Source of the DNA: Cannabis sativa
Lineage: Eukaryota > Streptophyta > Magnoliopsida > Rosales > Cannabaceae
Length of the DNA: 64,000 nucleotides
Assembly (NCBI RefSeq): GCF_029168945.1
Contig: NC_083608.1
Span: 18,060,136-18,124,135 of the forward strand
Direction: 5' to 3'
Shown: positions 36,358 to 48,930 of the stretch, in pieces
Position numbering within the stretch: the first letter of the stretch is position 1
How the letters are laid out: each line of letters starts with the position of its first letter
Program-made: the position numbers and the translations under genes
Notes under the pieces: generated by a model
Seen by the model: the letters and a program-made list of their open reading frames with translations, nothing else
What the model was told of the DNA's origin: nothing
The model's database searches: none

Positions 36358-37109
36358 GGGTTTGATTTTTTATGCTTACATTTGGTTAAAATTTTTTCCC
36401 TAAACACATAATAACTAATATTTGTAGGATATGACAACTTTTCTGATATCTCTAAAGTACCCCCCATTTACATCACCCCCATTTACACAATCAGACCCCC
36501 TCATCAGACCCCACATCGGACACAATTGGACCCATTGGACCCTATATCGGACCTATCGGACCCCCCATCGGACCTATGTCTTCTATCTCGCAAACTCACA
36601 GTTTCATTCGACCATATCGAACCCCCCATCAAACCTACATCGGACCCCATCAGACCTTGCCCAAAATCACTGATTTGAGATTCTAAAACCTAAATCTATC
36701 CCTAAATCTAACAAAATCTATCTTCAACACTAAAATCACAAACAAAATCAATAAAACAATAAAAAATGGTGGTGGTGCTTCGGTAGTGGTGTGTCGTGGG
36801 TATCGTGGGTCGGTGGGGGAGCGCCGTGGGCTGGTGGGTCTCCTCCGTGCGGGTGTGGCCGGCGTTTGGGACGATTTGGGGTTTCGGCTGGGGTTGGGAC
36901 GGCTGGGTTGGGACGATTTGGGTTTGGGACTGCTGGGTTTAGGTTTGGGCGAACATAGAGAATAGAGGGAAGGAGAGAGAATAGGTGTAGGATTTTGAGA
37001 GGGGTAGTTTTGGGATTTAGGTGAAGTGGGCCTATTCTAACAATTACCTATAGTTTAAGTTTTCCTAATCAATTAACCCTTAAATCATGCATAAAAAATC
37101 AAATTTCCC
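36358..37109. mobile_element. MULE-like element with diverged inverted ends and a GC-rich core
   Basis: The left end (GGGTTTGATTTTTTATGC, later ATTTGTAGGATATG) matches in inverse the right end, which on the reverse strand reads GGGAAATTTGATTTTTTATG and later AATTGTTAGAATAGG. The core has a C-rich degenerate repeat with ATCGGACC units (36430-36660) and a G-rich block (36760-36960). No target duplication was found. The ORF at 36431-36673 is repeat-derived. Superfamily assignment is tentative. Confidence 0.45.
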
Positions 37110-38431
37110 TTACTTTATGTCACGAGACAATATTAATAAAAAAAATAGAATACTAAAAGATACTAGTGCTTAGTACAATTCTAATGTATTATATTATTAT
37201 TAGTATAATTAAGTACCTATTAGATTTCACATAAAAAAAATATAGCTAACCATTCTTAAGGCGCTACTTCAAGTGCCTAACAACACTCAAGAAAAAAAAA
37301 ATACTTATTAGAATTGTCAAAAATTAGAAATTCAATTAAACACAAAAAATATGCATAATAATGCAAAGTTCAGTTATAATATTTGAAAAGAGGAATGTTG
37401 GAGCCCACAAAGTAAGATTTAAGGTATGATTCAAAACGTAAGGATTGTGCAAAGGAGAAGTAACTTTTATGCTTTGGAAGAAAAAAAAAAGAAAAAAAAG
37501 GAAAATCTTCCCTAAGAAATATCAAAAGAGCACAACTTTTTATGCTTTGTGATACATTATGTAAAAGAATAACTTTTCTTTCTTTGATTATCGTAACCCA
37601 ACATTCTCATCTTTGGAAAGTATTGGAAAGTTATGGCATATAAGGGTTCAAAATAAATAAACTAAAGTAAAAGTTTAAAGATGGAACTTAAATAAAGGAA
37701 AAGGATTAAGAAAATCATAAATAAGCATCTCTTCTTTAAACCTTAAAGATGTTTCTACTTTAGAATCATAAAAAAGATCATTATCTTCACAGCTTTAAAT
37801 TAAAATCCCTAAAGCATAAGAAGGGAATTTGTCGCTTATGGCTTTTCAAAAGATGAAGGGTGTTTTCGGAATTATCACTCTTTCATCACTAATTATTTAT
37901 TTAGATATTTATATTCTCTAATACTTTTCATGCTTCTCTTTAATTTGTTACTTTGTTTTTTTTTCCTATATTAATATTTATATCTTAAAAAGGAAGAAGC
38001 CTCCTTATTGTTAGACCACTTTTCTTTTCACTGTTTTTCCTTTTTTACATGTGTATTTTTTTTTCTGTTTTTATCCACAATCTCAGACACTTTTCTTATA
38101 AACACACACACACTATTACTATATGCACTTAATTAGTTTTACTCAATTATTTGCTCAATATGAAACTGTCAACACACGATTGGCATAAATAGTCATGATC
38201 CCATACAATTGGTTCTTTTCTATTTAATTAAGTTTTATTAATAGTAACTTTTGGCAAAACTATTTTCAAATTCACTGGCATTTCCCAACAATCAAATAAT
38301 AATGATTTTTATCTCTCAAATCTTTTTCATAATTTTTTTTTGTAAATCAGTAAAAAAAATTTCACCAACAAAAACACTTTCTTTTTTGCTAAATCAGCAG
38401 TACGTATGAGATTATATTTTACTAAAAAAAA
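37110..38431. other. intergenic, no recognisable gene
   Basis: AT-rich with A and T runs. A slightly purine-rich stretch at 37380-37560 was examined, and no ORF, splice pattern or inverted repeat was found. Confidence 0.5.
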
Positions 38432-38753
38432 GATAATTTCACAAATACACAAAAACATATAAACATAGCAGAATTTTAAATATTTTTACGATTTTTTTAA
38501 TTTTATTTACAAAAAATACGGTCTTTTTATGTTATACTCTTGTTAATTTAATTATTATTGTTTTTTTGTTATTTGTATGTTATTTTTTGTTGCTATTTTG
38601 ATATTATTTAGATGTTATTTTTATGTAATTTTTTTGTTGTTTTTGTGTTGTTTATATAGAAAATCATAAAAATGTAAAAAAAAAAAAAAATCTTTAAACA
38701 TAAAAATGTAATTTTTTTACAAAAAAAAAAATAGTTTCTTACGTAATTATCCC
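38432..38753. mobile_element. possible small foldback element
   Basis: The left end, GATAATTTCACAAATACAC, faces an inverted GATAATTACGTAAGAAAC at the right (38735-38753). Further inward, ATTTTTACGATTTTTTT faces AATCATAAAAATGTAAAA. T-rich repeats with TGTTATTTTT fill the centre. The similarity is weak and AT-driven. Confidence 0.3.
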
Positions 38754-38914
38754 AAAAAATAATTACAGACTAACACAACACCATTAAAGGCCTAAATTTT
38801 ATTTTGAACACTTTACAAAACTTCCCACCAATCATTATCTTGTTTTTTCATTTTTTTAGGCATAATATCCTGCTGTACAATATATATTATCTTGATCACC
38901 ATCAGCATTTACAG

Positions 38915-39075
38915 TCCTACAAAACTAAGTTTCGGTTCTTCTTAATGTGATACACAGTGGCTGCAATGGCAGCCACAAAAACTTGCTTCCAAAATGGAGA
39001 AACCCAAGCTCTTCTATAATCTCTAGAACCAATTGTTTCAAGCTGAAATTAAGTGTCCTCCAACCCAGCAAGAAC
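38915..39075 (-). pseudogene. LINE (non-LTR retrotransposon) C-terminal remnant
   Basis: The minus-strand frame from about 39053 down to 38919 reads FWKQVFVAAIAATVYHIKKN, then a stop. This pattern (basic/aromatic KQV, Ala-rich helix, VYHIW-like, RNR) is familiar from the end of the reverse-transcriptase zinc-binding region in plant LINEs. An in-frame stop lies just upstream and nothing longer is preserved, so this is a short decayed fragment. Confidence is moderate because only about 45 residues are visible. Confidence 0.45.
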
Positions 39076-39165
39076 ACTTTATTACAACCGAAACAAAAAA
39101 GTTCAATTAATCTTTTTCATAGATTTGCTCTACACTTTTTTCTTTTTAACAATTTACTGGTATAA

Positions 39166-40977
39166 TACTATGGGGCTAACATAAATGTAGTTCATGAGTT
39201 ATAACGAAAAATATATGATTATGGTTAATAATTATGACAAATAATTCCGGTACCATACATGAGTTTAGTTAGCTCAGTTAATCAATCACATTAATTCTTG
39301 TACTGTAATTAACTATATATAATTATCATTAACTAATTATTATTTTAAATATAAATGAAATACAATCGAAAGAGCTCATTTGCAATAGTTACCATATAAT
39401 TTGAGGATTTGTTTCACTAATAAAAAAATAGACACAAGCACTAAAGGGTTATAATTTAGAGGTAAAAATCCTATTTTTCAAATAGAATTGTTGATCGAGT
39501 TGCCTATAAATATAAATATGTTAGCAACTCTTATTTTCGGTACAGAAAACATTATTCATCAATTTTTCAAAATTAAAGTCGTGGCCATGGGCAACCCTAA
39601 TAATAATAATGATGATAAATTTCCCATTTTTCCCTCATAGAATATAAACAGATTAATATGAAATATCACATAATTTATTTGGCGAGAAAAGGTATTCATT
39701 AATTAAACTTTAAATAATAAATCTCATCATCATTTCAGATTAGTTTTAATAGATATACATATCGGTGGTATATAATATATGAATGCATGAATATAAATAA
39801 TAACCCGATCATTTTCAGAAATAATGGAGCAATTTAATGATTATTCCAACTAATCCTCGGAGTATTTGTTTCCATATTAGAAACAAATTTTATTAGTTAC
39901 GTACTACAAAATATATATTGAGTCATTGATATATCTTAAAATAGGGCAGATTAATTGGTGTTCATAATTATTGTCTATTAATAAAATAAAATTATTGATA
40001 TGATATCAATAATGATCTACTTTTAGGATTAGAAGCATGATATCCCTGTCAGAACACACTCGATTATTTTAATACAAAGATGTAAGAGTATTTATTGGAA
40101 TCTAATTTTTTCCCCTCAAAAGCAGGAAGAGAGGTACCAGAGAAGATAAAGCAATTTCTTTTTTATTTATTTATTTATTTATTTATTTATTTTTGTTAAT
40201 GCAAAAAAAAAAAAAAAGCTACACAACTTATTTAATGGCAGAAAGTGGGTGACCCTTTTAAAAACATTTTTCCTTTTTCACTCGATCTAGCCACCTTGTG
40301 AAATGCATTTAACCCTTTCTTTCTTTCTTTCTTTCATCTCCAAATATCTCTACATAAATTAATTCAATTAATGCATCTTTTTGTACGGCCACAGTTGATT
40401 TCAACTTTTTTTTTTAAGACCTTATATATATATATTAGTGTATTAATGGAAAAAAGTTGGAATTGCAGCTCAATGAAACAAAAACATATATATGGTAAAA
40501 GAGTGAGATGTAGTCGAAATTGGAGTTCAAATTCTATGATTGTCATTAATTGTGTCATGCCACTTACAAACACATGGAGCGCATTTTGGGCACACTTTAC
40601 TATTTTTGCCTTAATGACACTGTAATCCCACGAATTGGTGTTTTCAAAAAAAGGCAAGAAAAAAAAAAAATATTAACTCCAGAATTTTGATTATTATCTG
40701 GCTACCTAGTACATATAATTATGTATTTTTTTTTTTGGTAAAATATTGTATGCATTTCATCATTTCAAAACTAGCTATACACGAATTATAGATAAAAAAA
40801 ATTAAATAATTTGTTTCATAAATTATTATTCCTTATACATGCCTATATATGCAGGGATGGTTTAATTATTTTGTAGTAATTTTGGGTTTATTATTACAAA
40901 TATTTTTAAATAGCACCTACGTACGTAATATATAATATAATAAACTAATTACTGTAAGTGTTTTGAGAAGAGTACTA
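39166..40977. other. intergenic, no recognisable gene
   Basis: AT-rich. It includes a (TTTA)n tract near 40165-40192 and a TTTC tract near 40316-40336. ORFs at 40364-40657 on both strands overlap each other, have no family resemblance and lack splice or promoter context. Confidence 0.5.
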
Positions 40978-41460
40978 TTTGGGGCTAAATTCTCTATGAT
41001 TAATCGACTTGTACTTAATTTTCTAAGTTAAAATTTTAGTGGTACTCTAAATTATTGAACTAATAGCAAATTTAAGGTGACATTTATTTTTCACAGTTAA
41101 CTACCAACATGGACTGCTAATGTATATATACTTTGTACATGTGACACGTTTATATTGGTATACCTAATATTATTATTTAAAAATTATAAAAAAAAATCAA
41201 AATTTATATTCTTTTTTATTTTTATAATTTTATTTAATTTTAAAATGAATTTTAAAATAATAATATTAAGTGTATTAATATAAATATGTCACGTGTACAA
41301 GAGTGTACACATAAGCAGTTTAAAGTGGCAGTTAACCAGATGATACATTAAATTTGTTAACAATTTAGTAGTTTAGAAAGTTATACCGCTAAAATTTGAA
41401 CTTAAAAAATTAAATACAAGTGAAACGATACTTGAGAAGGTTTAGCCATAAAAAACTCTT
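40978..41460. mobile_element. foldback MITE with about 230-bp inverted arms
   Basis: The left arm (AAGAGTACTATTTGGGGCTAAA, TACTTAATTTTCTAAGTT, AAAATTTTAGTGGTA, GTACATGTGACACGTTTATA) pairs in inverse with the right arm. On the reverse strand the right arm reads AAGAGTTTTTTATGGCTAAA, TATTTAATTTTTTAAGTT, AAATTTTAGCGGTA, GTACACGTGACATATTTATA. Nearly the whole element is arm. It has no ORF. No convincing target duplication was found, so the superfamily (Mutator-like by arm length) is inferred. Confidence 0.7.
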
Positions 41461-42980
41461 ACAAAAATACAGTAGCGCATAACCTTACTTAGTTAGCTCT
41501 TTGATACCGCTATGGTTCGGGGGATTACCCAAATTTGTGTGAGTCTTCGTAACTCCTTTTTAGCAGATATGCCTATCAATGATAATCTCATTTTATTTTT
41601 AAAAAAATACATAATGTAAACTAAAATTATCAAAGGAATAATAATTAAAGGACAAGCAAAACAAACAGAGAAAGTTATTAGTCAAAGAACTAACTACCTT
41701 TATTAAAAATAGACATAAATATATATCTTATATTGGATGTGTAAAATCTATCAATACGTTAAATATAAATTATATATGTGTTTGTGCGTATGTGATGAGA
41801 TTTATATAAGTGGGTGGTTTAACAAAGTGTACAGATATTGAAGAATATTACTACTAAAGGTTAGTGTTTATAGTGATTGGTGATGGAGCTAGGCGCTTTG
41901 AAACTGAATCATATTATAATAAATCTATATCTGAATTTAATTAATCAATCATATAATTTCCGTAACATATAGTTTTAAAATGGTCAAAATAATACTAAGA
42001 CTTTCTTTTCGTTATACTCTTAGAAGATATTATAGAAAACAAAAGAAATATATTTACAAATTAGCCAATAATATATAGGCTATGTAATAGGCATGTGGAA
42101 ATCTGTTAATTAATCACGTGCGCTAAGGCACTCGACGTGCATGGTGTGGTGTGCATGTAGATATATGGTAGTGAGCGCACGTGAGGTCTCTAGCGGCCCA
42201 AATATTTTTGATTACATGTCTTATTGGTTTGGGTTTAATTAAACAGGTGGTCCTCAGCCCAATTTTATGTCCTACTATTGGACTAGAGTCTCTCTCTCTC
42301 TCTCTCTCTCTCCTTTTAGAGGGTAACTTTGAGAAGAGCATGCATTGCATAATGCATATGGATGTGGATGACGTAGGAAATTAAACTAATTTCATCACCT
42401 GGGAATAACTTTGGTACCCCATATTGGACAATAGAACGAGACAAAAACAATCAAATTACTAATATATATATGTTGTGAGTTTGTGTTGGACTTTGGGGTA
42501 AATTCTAATTAATGTGTTACTTAATTTAGTAAATCTTAATTGTAAGCATATATTGAAGATTGTAATTTGTTTGTTTAGGCTCGGAAGTGGCTTTTCCACT
42601 CGATCAAATCATTAAAAAAATTTCATTTTTTTTTCTTAGCGCAACTTTTTCTTCATCAACAAATTAGTAACGCACTTGTTCAAAAAAAGAAAAAAAAAAT
42701 TAGTCACACACGTGACAAAACTCTTAATTTATTAATATAAATAACAAATTAGGGTTAAGAGTGCATGACAACAAGAAAATGCAAATCACTGAAGAAATTA
42801 AAGTAAATTAAGCTGATCTTGAATTATTATTAGTCTTTTGATCACTGTACAATCAATCATAATCTATCTCTCTCCTCTCTCACGGAGATAAAGTAATTAA
42901 ACAAAAAAGGAAACTTAGAAGTGGGCCATTAAAAGCTGAGCCCAGTGAAAACAGAAGGACCAAATTAATAAACCATATTT
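41461..42980. other. intergenic, no recognisable gene
   Basis: AT-rich with a (CT)n tract near 42288-42312. A less AT-rich patch at 42115-42380 contains CACGTG-type motifs but no gene structure. Confidence 0.5.
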
Positions 42981-43166
42981 TAGAATATTGCTATTGGATA
43001 TTAGTGGTAACTAGTACTTTTTAAATGTGTCACTTTGTGATTAGCTAACGATACTTCTTAAAAATTATTACATTAAACTATATAAAATTCGATACTTAAT
43101 TGAATCAATAGCGATAATAATACGTAAGAAGATATTAGGCACAATTAATACCTTTTAACATTTCTA
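42981..43166. mobile_element. small MITE (family copy 2)
   Basis: The outer ends, TAGAATATTGCTATTGGATA and on the reverse strand TAGAAATGTTAAAAGGTA, are imperfect inverted repeats. The interior aligns with 4125-4300, for example ACTTCTTAAAAATTATTACATTAAA and CGATACTTAATTG. This copy is more diverged than copy 1. Confidence 0.65.
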
Positions 43167-44089
43167 ACTAAGGTTAATTATCTGTTAAGGAAAGGGAATG
43201 CGTCAGCTTATTAGGGTCCACTACACTAATAAGGATTTTTTTTTTTTTTTAAATTAAGTGGTAAGCCTGTTGGGATTGATAACAAACATACTCATTAGGG
43301 TAACAATACCATTCTCAGCTTTGTTACAACCAAATGTGAACTTATTCTTCTTACCTCTCTCTCTTTTTCTTTATTTCTTTTTCTCTATTCCACTATTTGA
43401 GAACCAAGTTGTCTCTCTTTAGTACTTTGGAAAACTTTTTATATAAATATATATATATTGCACCATTTATATGTACAACTATACATATTTTTACAACTTT
43501 TTGAAACTCTAAGCTTTCTTTCGTATATAAATAAATATATTTCTATAATATGGGTTTTATATTGGCTTTTTGGAATGCTCTTTAAGTAATGGTACACTTC
43601 TTTATTAGCAAATATCGCTCTTGCTCTTTTGTTAATGTGTATATCAAACTTTATACATTATATATTTGCATTCTTTATAACACTTGGCGTATATTACTTT
43701 TAATTTAGTTGGAATATTTTCTTTTTCTCCCCTAATCATTTTTCTTTGATTCTTAATTTCCTTTCTTTTTTCTCTGATCTGCTTTTTTTTCTTTGTAAAT
43801 TATTTTGTGCCCTGAATTCGGGAAACTAATTAAATTAATACAAACAGTTTCTAATAATATTCATATGATGTGATATCTAATATTTTCAGAAAAACAATTG
43901 CGTACGCTTTAATTATTCAGAATTACAATATTATTCATATAGAACTATATAACACATTTCCAGGATTTTGCTATCTCTGTTGAAGTACTTCTGGCAGAAT
44001 TATGTTGTATTTTTTGATCAATATATATTATATCTAACAAATAAATATTTATTATATAAACATATATATGGATCATATTTCAGTTCAGA

Positions 44090-44130
<41 letters not shown>

Positions 44131-44443
44131 TAAAGACCATCTCTAACATATATATTCTATATATATATATGTCACTGGTCACTCCATGCTATAAATATAT
44201 AATTAGTATACTCAAAACATTGCCAAAAAATATTATAATTTCACACCAAATATACATTTAATATTATAAATAGTTGTTGTATATATATTTCAAATTTTTA
44301 TAGCAATGGATACATAAAGAATAACGATGCCTATAAATTTAATGTACAAATTAGATCAAACAGTTGGAGGTGGCGCCGATTTTTCTTATATATATATATA
44401 TATATATAAATATATATATATATTGCTAGAATAAATATATATA
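43167..44443. other. intergenic, microsatellite-rich
   Basis: AT-rich, with TA tracts near 44096-44129 and 44388-44424 and several T runs. No gene or RNA feature was seen. Confidence 0.5.
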
Positions 44444-45019
44444 AGGGTAAATTGCGGTATAAATACTTAATGTTTCTGATTTTATACATTTAAATACTTA
44501 ATTTTTATTTTTGGTGGCAAAAATATATAATGTTACAATTCTCTTACACCGTTATTACCACTTCCGTTATTAACTCATAAATATAGACACGTGGAGGATC
44601 CAAATGCATTACATTTATTTAGTTTATTTTAAAATTTAATATTCTTAATATAAAAAACTAAATATTACTTATTTTTTTTTAAAAAAAATAAGAGAGATGC
44701 AATATTAAATTACCATAGCTGAGTGAACTAGTGTAGTATATGGAACATGATTATCGAATTGAAGTGCCAATATCATGTGAAAATTGTTAATGAGAACAAG
44801 TTTTTTTTTTTTAAAAAAAAAAAAATAGAATTTAGTTTTTGATATTAAGAATATTAATTTTTAAAATAAAATAAAAATAAATGTAATGCATCTGAACTAT
44901 TCACGTGTCCTTATTTATGAGTTAACAGAAGTGGTAGTAACGGTGTAAGAGAATTGTAACATTAGATATTTAATTGTATAAAATCTGAAACATTAGGTAT
45001 TTATGCCGCAATTTACCCT
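44444..45019. mobile_element. Mutator-like MITE with long terminal inverted repeats
   Basis: The left arm begins AGGGTAAATTGCGGTATAAA. The right arm on the reverse strand begins AGGGTAAATTGCGGCATAAA. Similarity continues about 140-190 bp through TTACAATTCTCTTACACCGTTA and CACGTG to ATGCATTACATTTAT. A 9-bp ATATATATA lies on both sides, but the flanks are TA repeats, so this duplication may be coincidental. There is no ORF. Confidence 0.78.
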
Positions 45020-45661
45020 ATATATATAATTATATATATCATCAATGATTTAGCATTTGAACAAAGATGCTCTAAAATTAATTTTCTTTAGGAATCCTCA
45101 TTAATAAGATAGTATATAAATTTACAATGATGTTGATCCCACATCTCTACTTTACTACTAATTTCCAACTTTTTCAAGTACATTTTTCATAATTTTCAAA
45201 TGAGCAATGTTATTAGGAGCTAGGAAACAATCGATGGATGGAGGTGGTATTTGTGAATGATTATTAAAAAAGTTTCATATGTGGTCTAATAATTAATTAC
45301 AGTTTAACAGTACGTACTGTAATGGTATATATGGAACGGATGCCTTTTTTAACCATTTCTCTTTTCAATTAAATTCCTTTTATTCTGTTGCTTTCCATGC
45401 ATCTATATATTTATAAACTATGCATGACCCCTAATTTAATATTAAAGCGTTTCCTAATGCCATTTCTCTAATTTAATTTGCTAAACAATACTAATGGTGT
45501 ACATAATATATCTAAGGTGTATCATATTACTACATATTACTATGATATATTTAAGAAAAATGATAAGGGGCACTTTTACGCCAAAATACTATAAGAGGTG
45601 CATTTTAATATTTCAAATCATAATGTAATAAATAATTTGAGAAATTGCTAATATGGAGTCG
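45020..45661. other. intergenic, no recognisable gene
   Basis: AT-rich sequence between the MITE and the CACTA-like fragment, with no ORF or clear repeat. Confidence 0.5.
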
Positions 45662-45886
45662 CTACTACAAAATAGAATTTTAGTGTCGGTTTGATGGACG
45701 TTTTTTTTTTAAAAAAAAACTAACACTAAAGACCATTCCAATTTTTTGGTCTCGGTTTATAACTGACACCTATAATGACTTTTAGTGTCGGTTAATAGAC
45801 CGACACTAAAAGTATAACTAAGACCAAAAAAAAAAATTTAAAAAATATATATACATACAAATTGAGTATAAGTGTCAGTTCATAAC
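45662..45886. mobile_element. CACTA-like end fragment, cut by a copia insertion
   Basis: The terminus, CTACTACAAAATAG, is close to the CACTACAA ends of the CACTA superfamily. It is followed by repeated AGTGTCGGTT motifs in both orientations (near 45681, 45718, 45783, 45800). A perfect 15-bp-arm hairpin lies at 45778-45792 and 45799-45813 with a 6-nt loop. The sequence stops where the copia LTR starts at 45887. The other half must lie beyond the nested insertions to the right. Confidence 0.6.
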
Positions 45887-46136
45887 TGTTAATATAGTTG
45901 AATAAAGTCTGTTTAGGCTGTTAATTACAGCTAATCTTATAACTGTTTTTCAACTGTATTCTGACAATTTTATCTTTTAACTAATTCTGTTAATGATGTA
46001 AAAGACTGTGTATAACTAAGCTTCTCTACTCAATAAAGAATTAGTTCTGGTTTTACATTTTTTGCCTCTTCTCTGTTTTTCTGCTTCATTGTTCTTTTAC
46101 TCTGTTTTCTCTAATCTCATATTCTGAGATTCTACA
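45887..46136 (+). repeat. 5' LTR of the short-LTR copia
   Basis: It starts TGTTAATATAGTTGAATAAAG and ends GATTCTACA, immediately followed by TGGTATCAG, complementary to the 3' end of initiator tRNA-Met. The start matches the 13 bp at 50549-50561. Confidence 0.88.
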
Positions 46137-46167
46137 TGGTATCAGTCGCCTCTGACTAGCGTCGTCA

Positions 46168-47312
46168 ATGGAGTCCACTTCCTCAGATCCTGCTCCTGTT
46201 CCCAGAACTCCGTCCACCGCGACAACAAACCAGATGCATTCCAACTGGAATCCGTTTTCTCACTCTTTAACCTCTGTTTTAACTGTCAAGCTTGATCGAA
46301 CTAATTTCTTGTCTTGGAAATCTCAGGTGATTCATACGGTGATCGGTCATGAATTAGATGAGATCCTTCTTGCTGGCATTCCTCCATCGCCCACTCTTGT
46401 CAATGGCGAACCAAACCCTGAATTCCATCAGTGGAAACGCAAAGACCAGCTGCTTTTATCATGGCTCCAATCATCGATGACAGAAGGTGTTCTTGCTTAT
46501 GTTGCTACTTGTTCTTCATCTCATGCGGTCTGGCGAGCTCTAGAACAAAAGTTCTCCAGCCAATCTAAAGCTCGGTTACTGCAACTCAAGAATCAGCTCT
46601 CCACCATCCGCAAAGGAGGCCAATCCATTTCAGATTATGTTGACAAAACTCAGGCCATTGCTGACTCGCTTGCTGTAGCCGGTTCGCCAATTCTTGATCA
46701 AGATCTCATCTTACAATTGTTGAACGGCCTTGAACCAGAATATGATCCTGTTGTCTCAGGAATCACTGCAAGAAGTGATATTCTAACATTTGAAGAGGTT
46801 CAAGCATTGTTACTTTCCCACGAAAGCCGTCTTGAGCATCACAATTCTGCACCGATTCAACCATGAAACTTCAAGCAAATGTTGCATTTACTGGCTCACG
46901 CAACCCTTCATATCGCCCACCTCAGCCAACGAAGTATGGTGGCAGACCAAACTTTCGACCCTATAATCAACACAATAAGCCTCTCTGCCAACTATGTCTT
47001 CGCTATGGACACACCGCACCAGTTTGTCACCACAGATTTGACAAAACATGGGTCACACCTAAACCAGGCACCATTGGCCCTTCTTCATCTGTCACCAACA
47101 ACACCCCTCATGCCTATATGGCTGAGCATGAATTCAACTATGACCCTCAAGCATTTGCCACATCTTTCATTCTTAACTTTGGTGACGATTTAGGCTGGTT
47201 CGTGGATACGGGTGCCACGAATCATGTGACAAATGGACTTGACAATCTTGAATCTGCAGTGACATATCCAGGAACTGAAGGCCTTGCTGTTGGAGACGGT
47301 AAGAAATTCTAA
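46168..47312 (+). pseudogene. copia gag and protease, frameshifted
   Basis: The ATG at 46168 lies 23 bp after the primer site. Residues 1-232 carry the copia gag N-terminus and UBN2 domain (LDRTNFLSWKSQV; LKNQLSTIRKGGQSISDYV). A frame change near 46863 leads into the zinc knuckle (CQLCLRYGHTAPVCHH, a CCHC with altered spacing) and the aspartic protease active site (WFVDTGATNHVT). A further frame change near 47295 ends this part. Separate short frames are required, so it is non-functional as it stands. Confidence 0.82.
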
Positions 47313-48930
47313 TAATCTTAGACTTAATATTGTCCTTCATGTTCCTGGAATAACAAAAAACTTGGTTAGTGTATCTCAACTAACTAATGACAATTGTGTG
47401 TTCTTGAATTCCACAAAACTTGTTGCTTTGTCAAGGACAAGCAAACAGGGAAGGTACTGCTCAAGGGGACCCTTAAAGATGGCTTATATGTGCTAGAGCA
47501 ATTCTCTCAAGAATCAAAAGAGGCAAGGTTGCAGCAGTGTGTGCCCAGTGGTTATAGTCCTACTGCTATGAGTTGTAGTAGTCATTTTTCATTACACAAT
47601 GTAATAAATGACAATCCATGTAATACTACTCATATCAATAAATACAATGTTGTTCCTCTAAATGTCTATAACCCTACTGTTCTGTAAACTAATACCAAAA
47701 ATCATGTTAATGTATGGCACACCAAATTGGGACATCATTCCCCCACTGTCCTAGCCATAATATTACCACAAGTTCCTCACACTGGCACAATTCATCAACT
47801 TGTGTTTTGTCATGTGTGTCAACTTGGTAAAAGCCATAAACAACCATTTCCTAGCACAGATACCAAAGCCACACAACCCCTTGAACTTGTCCATACTGAT
47901 CTATGGGGACCATCTCACATCAAATCCAAAGATGGATATATTTACTACATTCATTTTCTTGATGACTATAGCAGATACACATGGATTTACCTTCTCACTC
48001 AAAAATCTCAAGCTCTTGACATGTTCCTAAAGTTCAAAGCCGTGGTTGAAAAACAATTTAACCTACCCATCAAGAAAGTGCAAGCTGATTGGGGTGGAGA
48101 ATATAGGCTGTTTTCTAGATATCTAAGTAGGAATCAACTTTCAACATCCATGTCCCAAAACCAGTGAGCAAAATGGGAGGGCCGAACGAAAACATAGACA
48201 CATAACTGAAATGTGACCTTATTATTCTTGCTCAATCAGGTCTTGATTTCTCTTACTGGTGGCATACCTTTCACATTGCAGTCTTTCTCATTAATAGACT
48301 ACCAACACCAGTCTTGAGTCATCAATCTCCAACAGAAGTTTTATTTGGTCAAATACCAGATTATAATATTCTTAAGCCATTTGGCTGTGCCTGCTACCCT
48401 CATCTTCGACCATACAATCAATACAAAATGGACTTCAAGACAAAACAATGCATCTTCATAGGATACTCATCCTCACGCAAGGGCTACTTATGTGAAAGTC
48501 CTGAAGGTAGACTATTCATAGCTAAAAATGTTATTTTCAATGAACAACTTTTTCCAGCATCCTCACACGCCTCTGCCACAAAGGTACAGAATTCTTTGTC
48601 TAGTCCTTTTCCTACTACAACTTTCTCTACATCACCTACCATGCCACCTACACAACATAATACACCTACCCGTGGTCCTTACCATCCACAACAGGCACCT
48701 ATAACATCACAGCCCCCCAACATGGTCCCTACACAAACAGCTCCTTCCTCACCTCACCATAACAACTTTGTACACAATCCCAACCATACTACTGTTGTCT
48801 CCATCCTTACCACTGACACAACACCACTACCTACTTGTCCAAGCTCAGTACCCAATACAACGTCTCAGCCAAATACAAATGAACCACCAGTTACCGTGCA
48901 CCACTCGAACTCATACTATGCACACTAGAT
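47313..48930 (+). pseudogene. copia integrase region, several frame disruptions
   Basis: Pieces in different frames include ITKNLVSVSQLTND (47313-47400), KDKQTGKVLLKG (about 47430), and a pre-integrase zinc region with HHSPTVL and CHVCQLGKSHKQPF. The integrase core has HTDLWGP, FLDDYSRYTWIYLL and a GGEY motif at 47890-48105. The ENGRAERKHRHI segment near 48172 is in another frame, as is the C-terminal ILKPFGCACYPHLRPY part (48314 onward). A Pro/Thr-rich linker (about 48600-48920) precedes RT. Confidence 0.8.

Noticed and set aside
40364..40657. Overlapping ORFs of 84 and 97 codons
   Set aside because: AT-rich, mutually antisense, with no family resemblance or gene signals.
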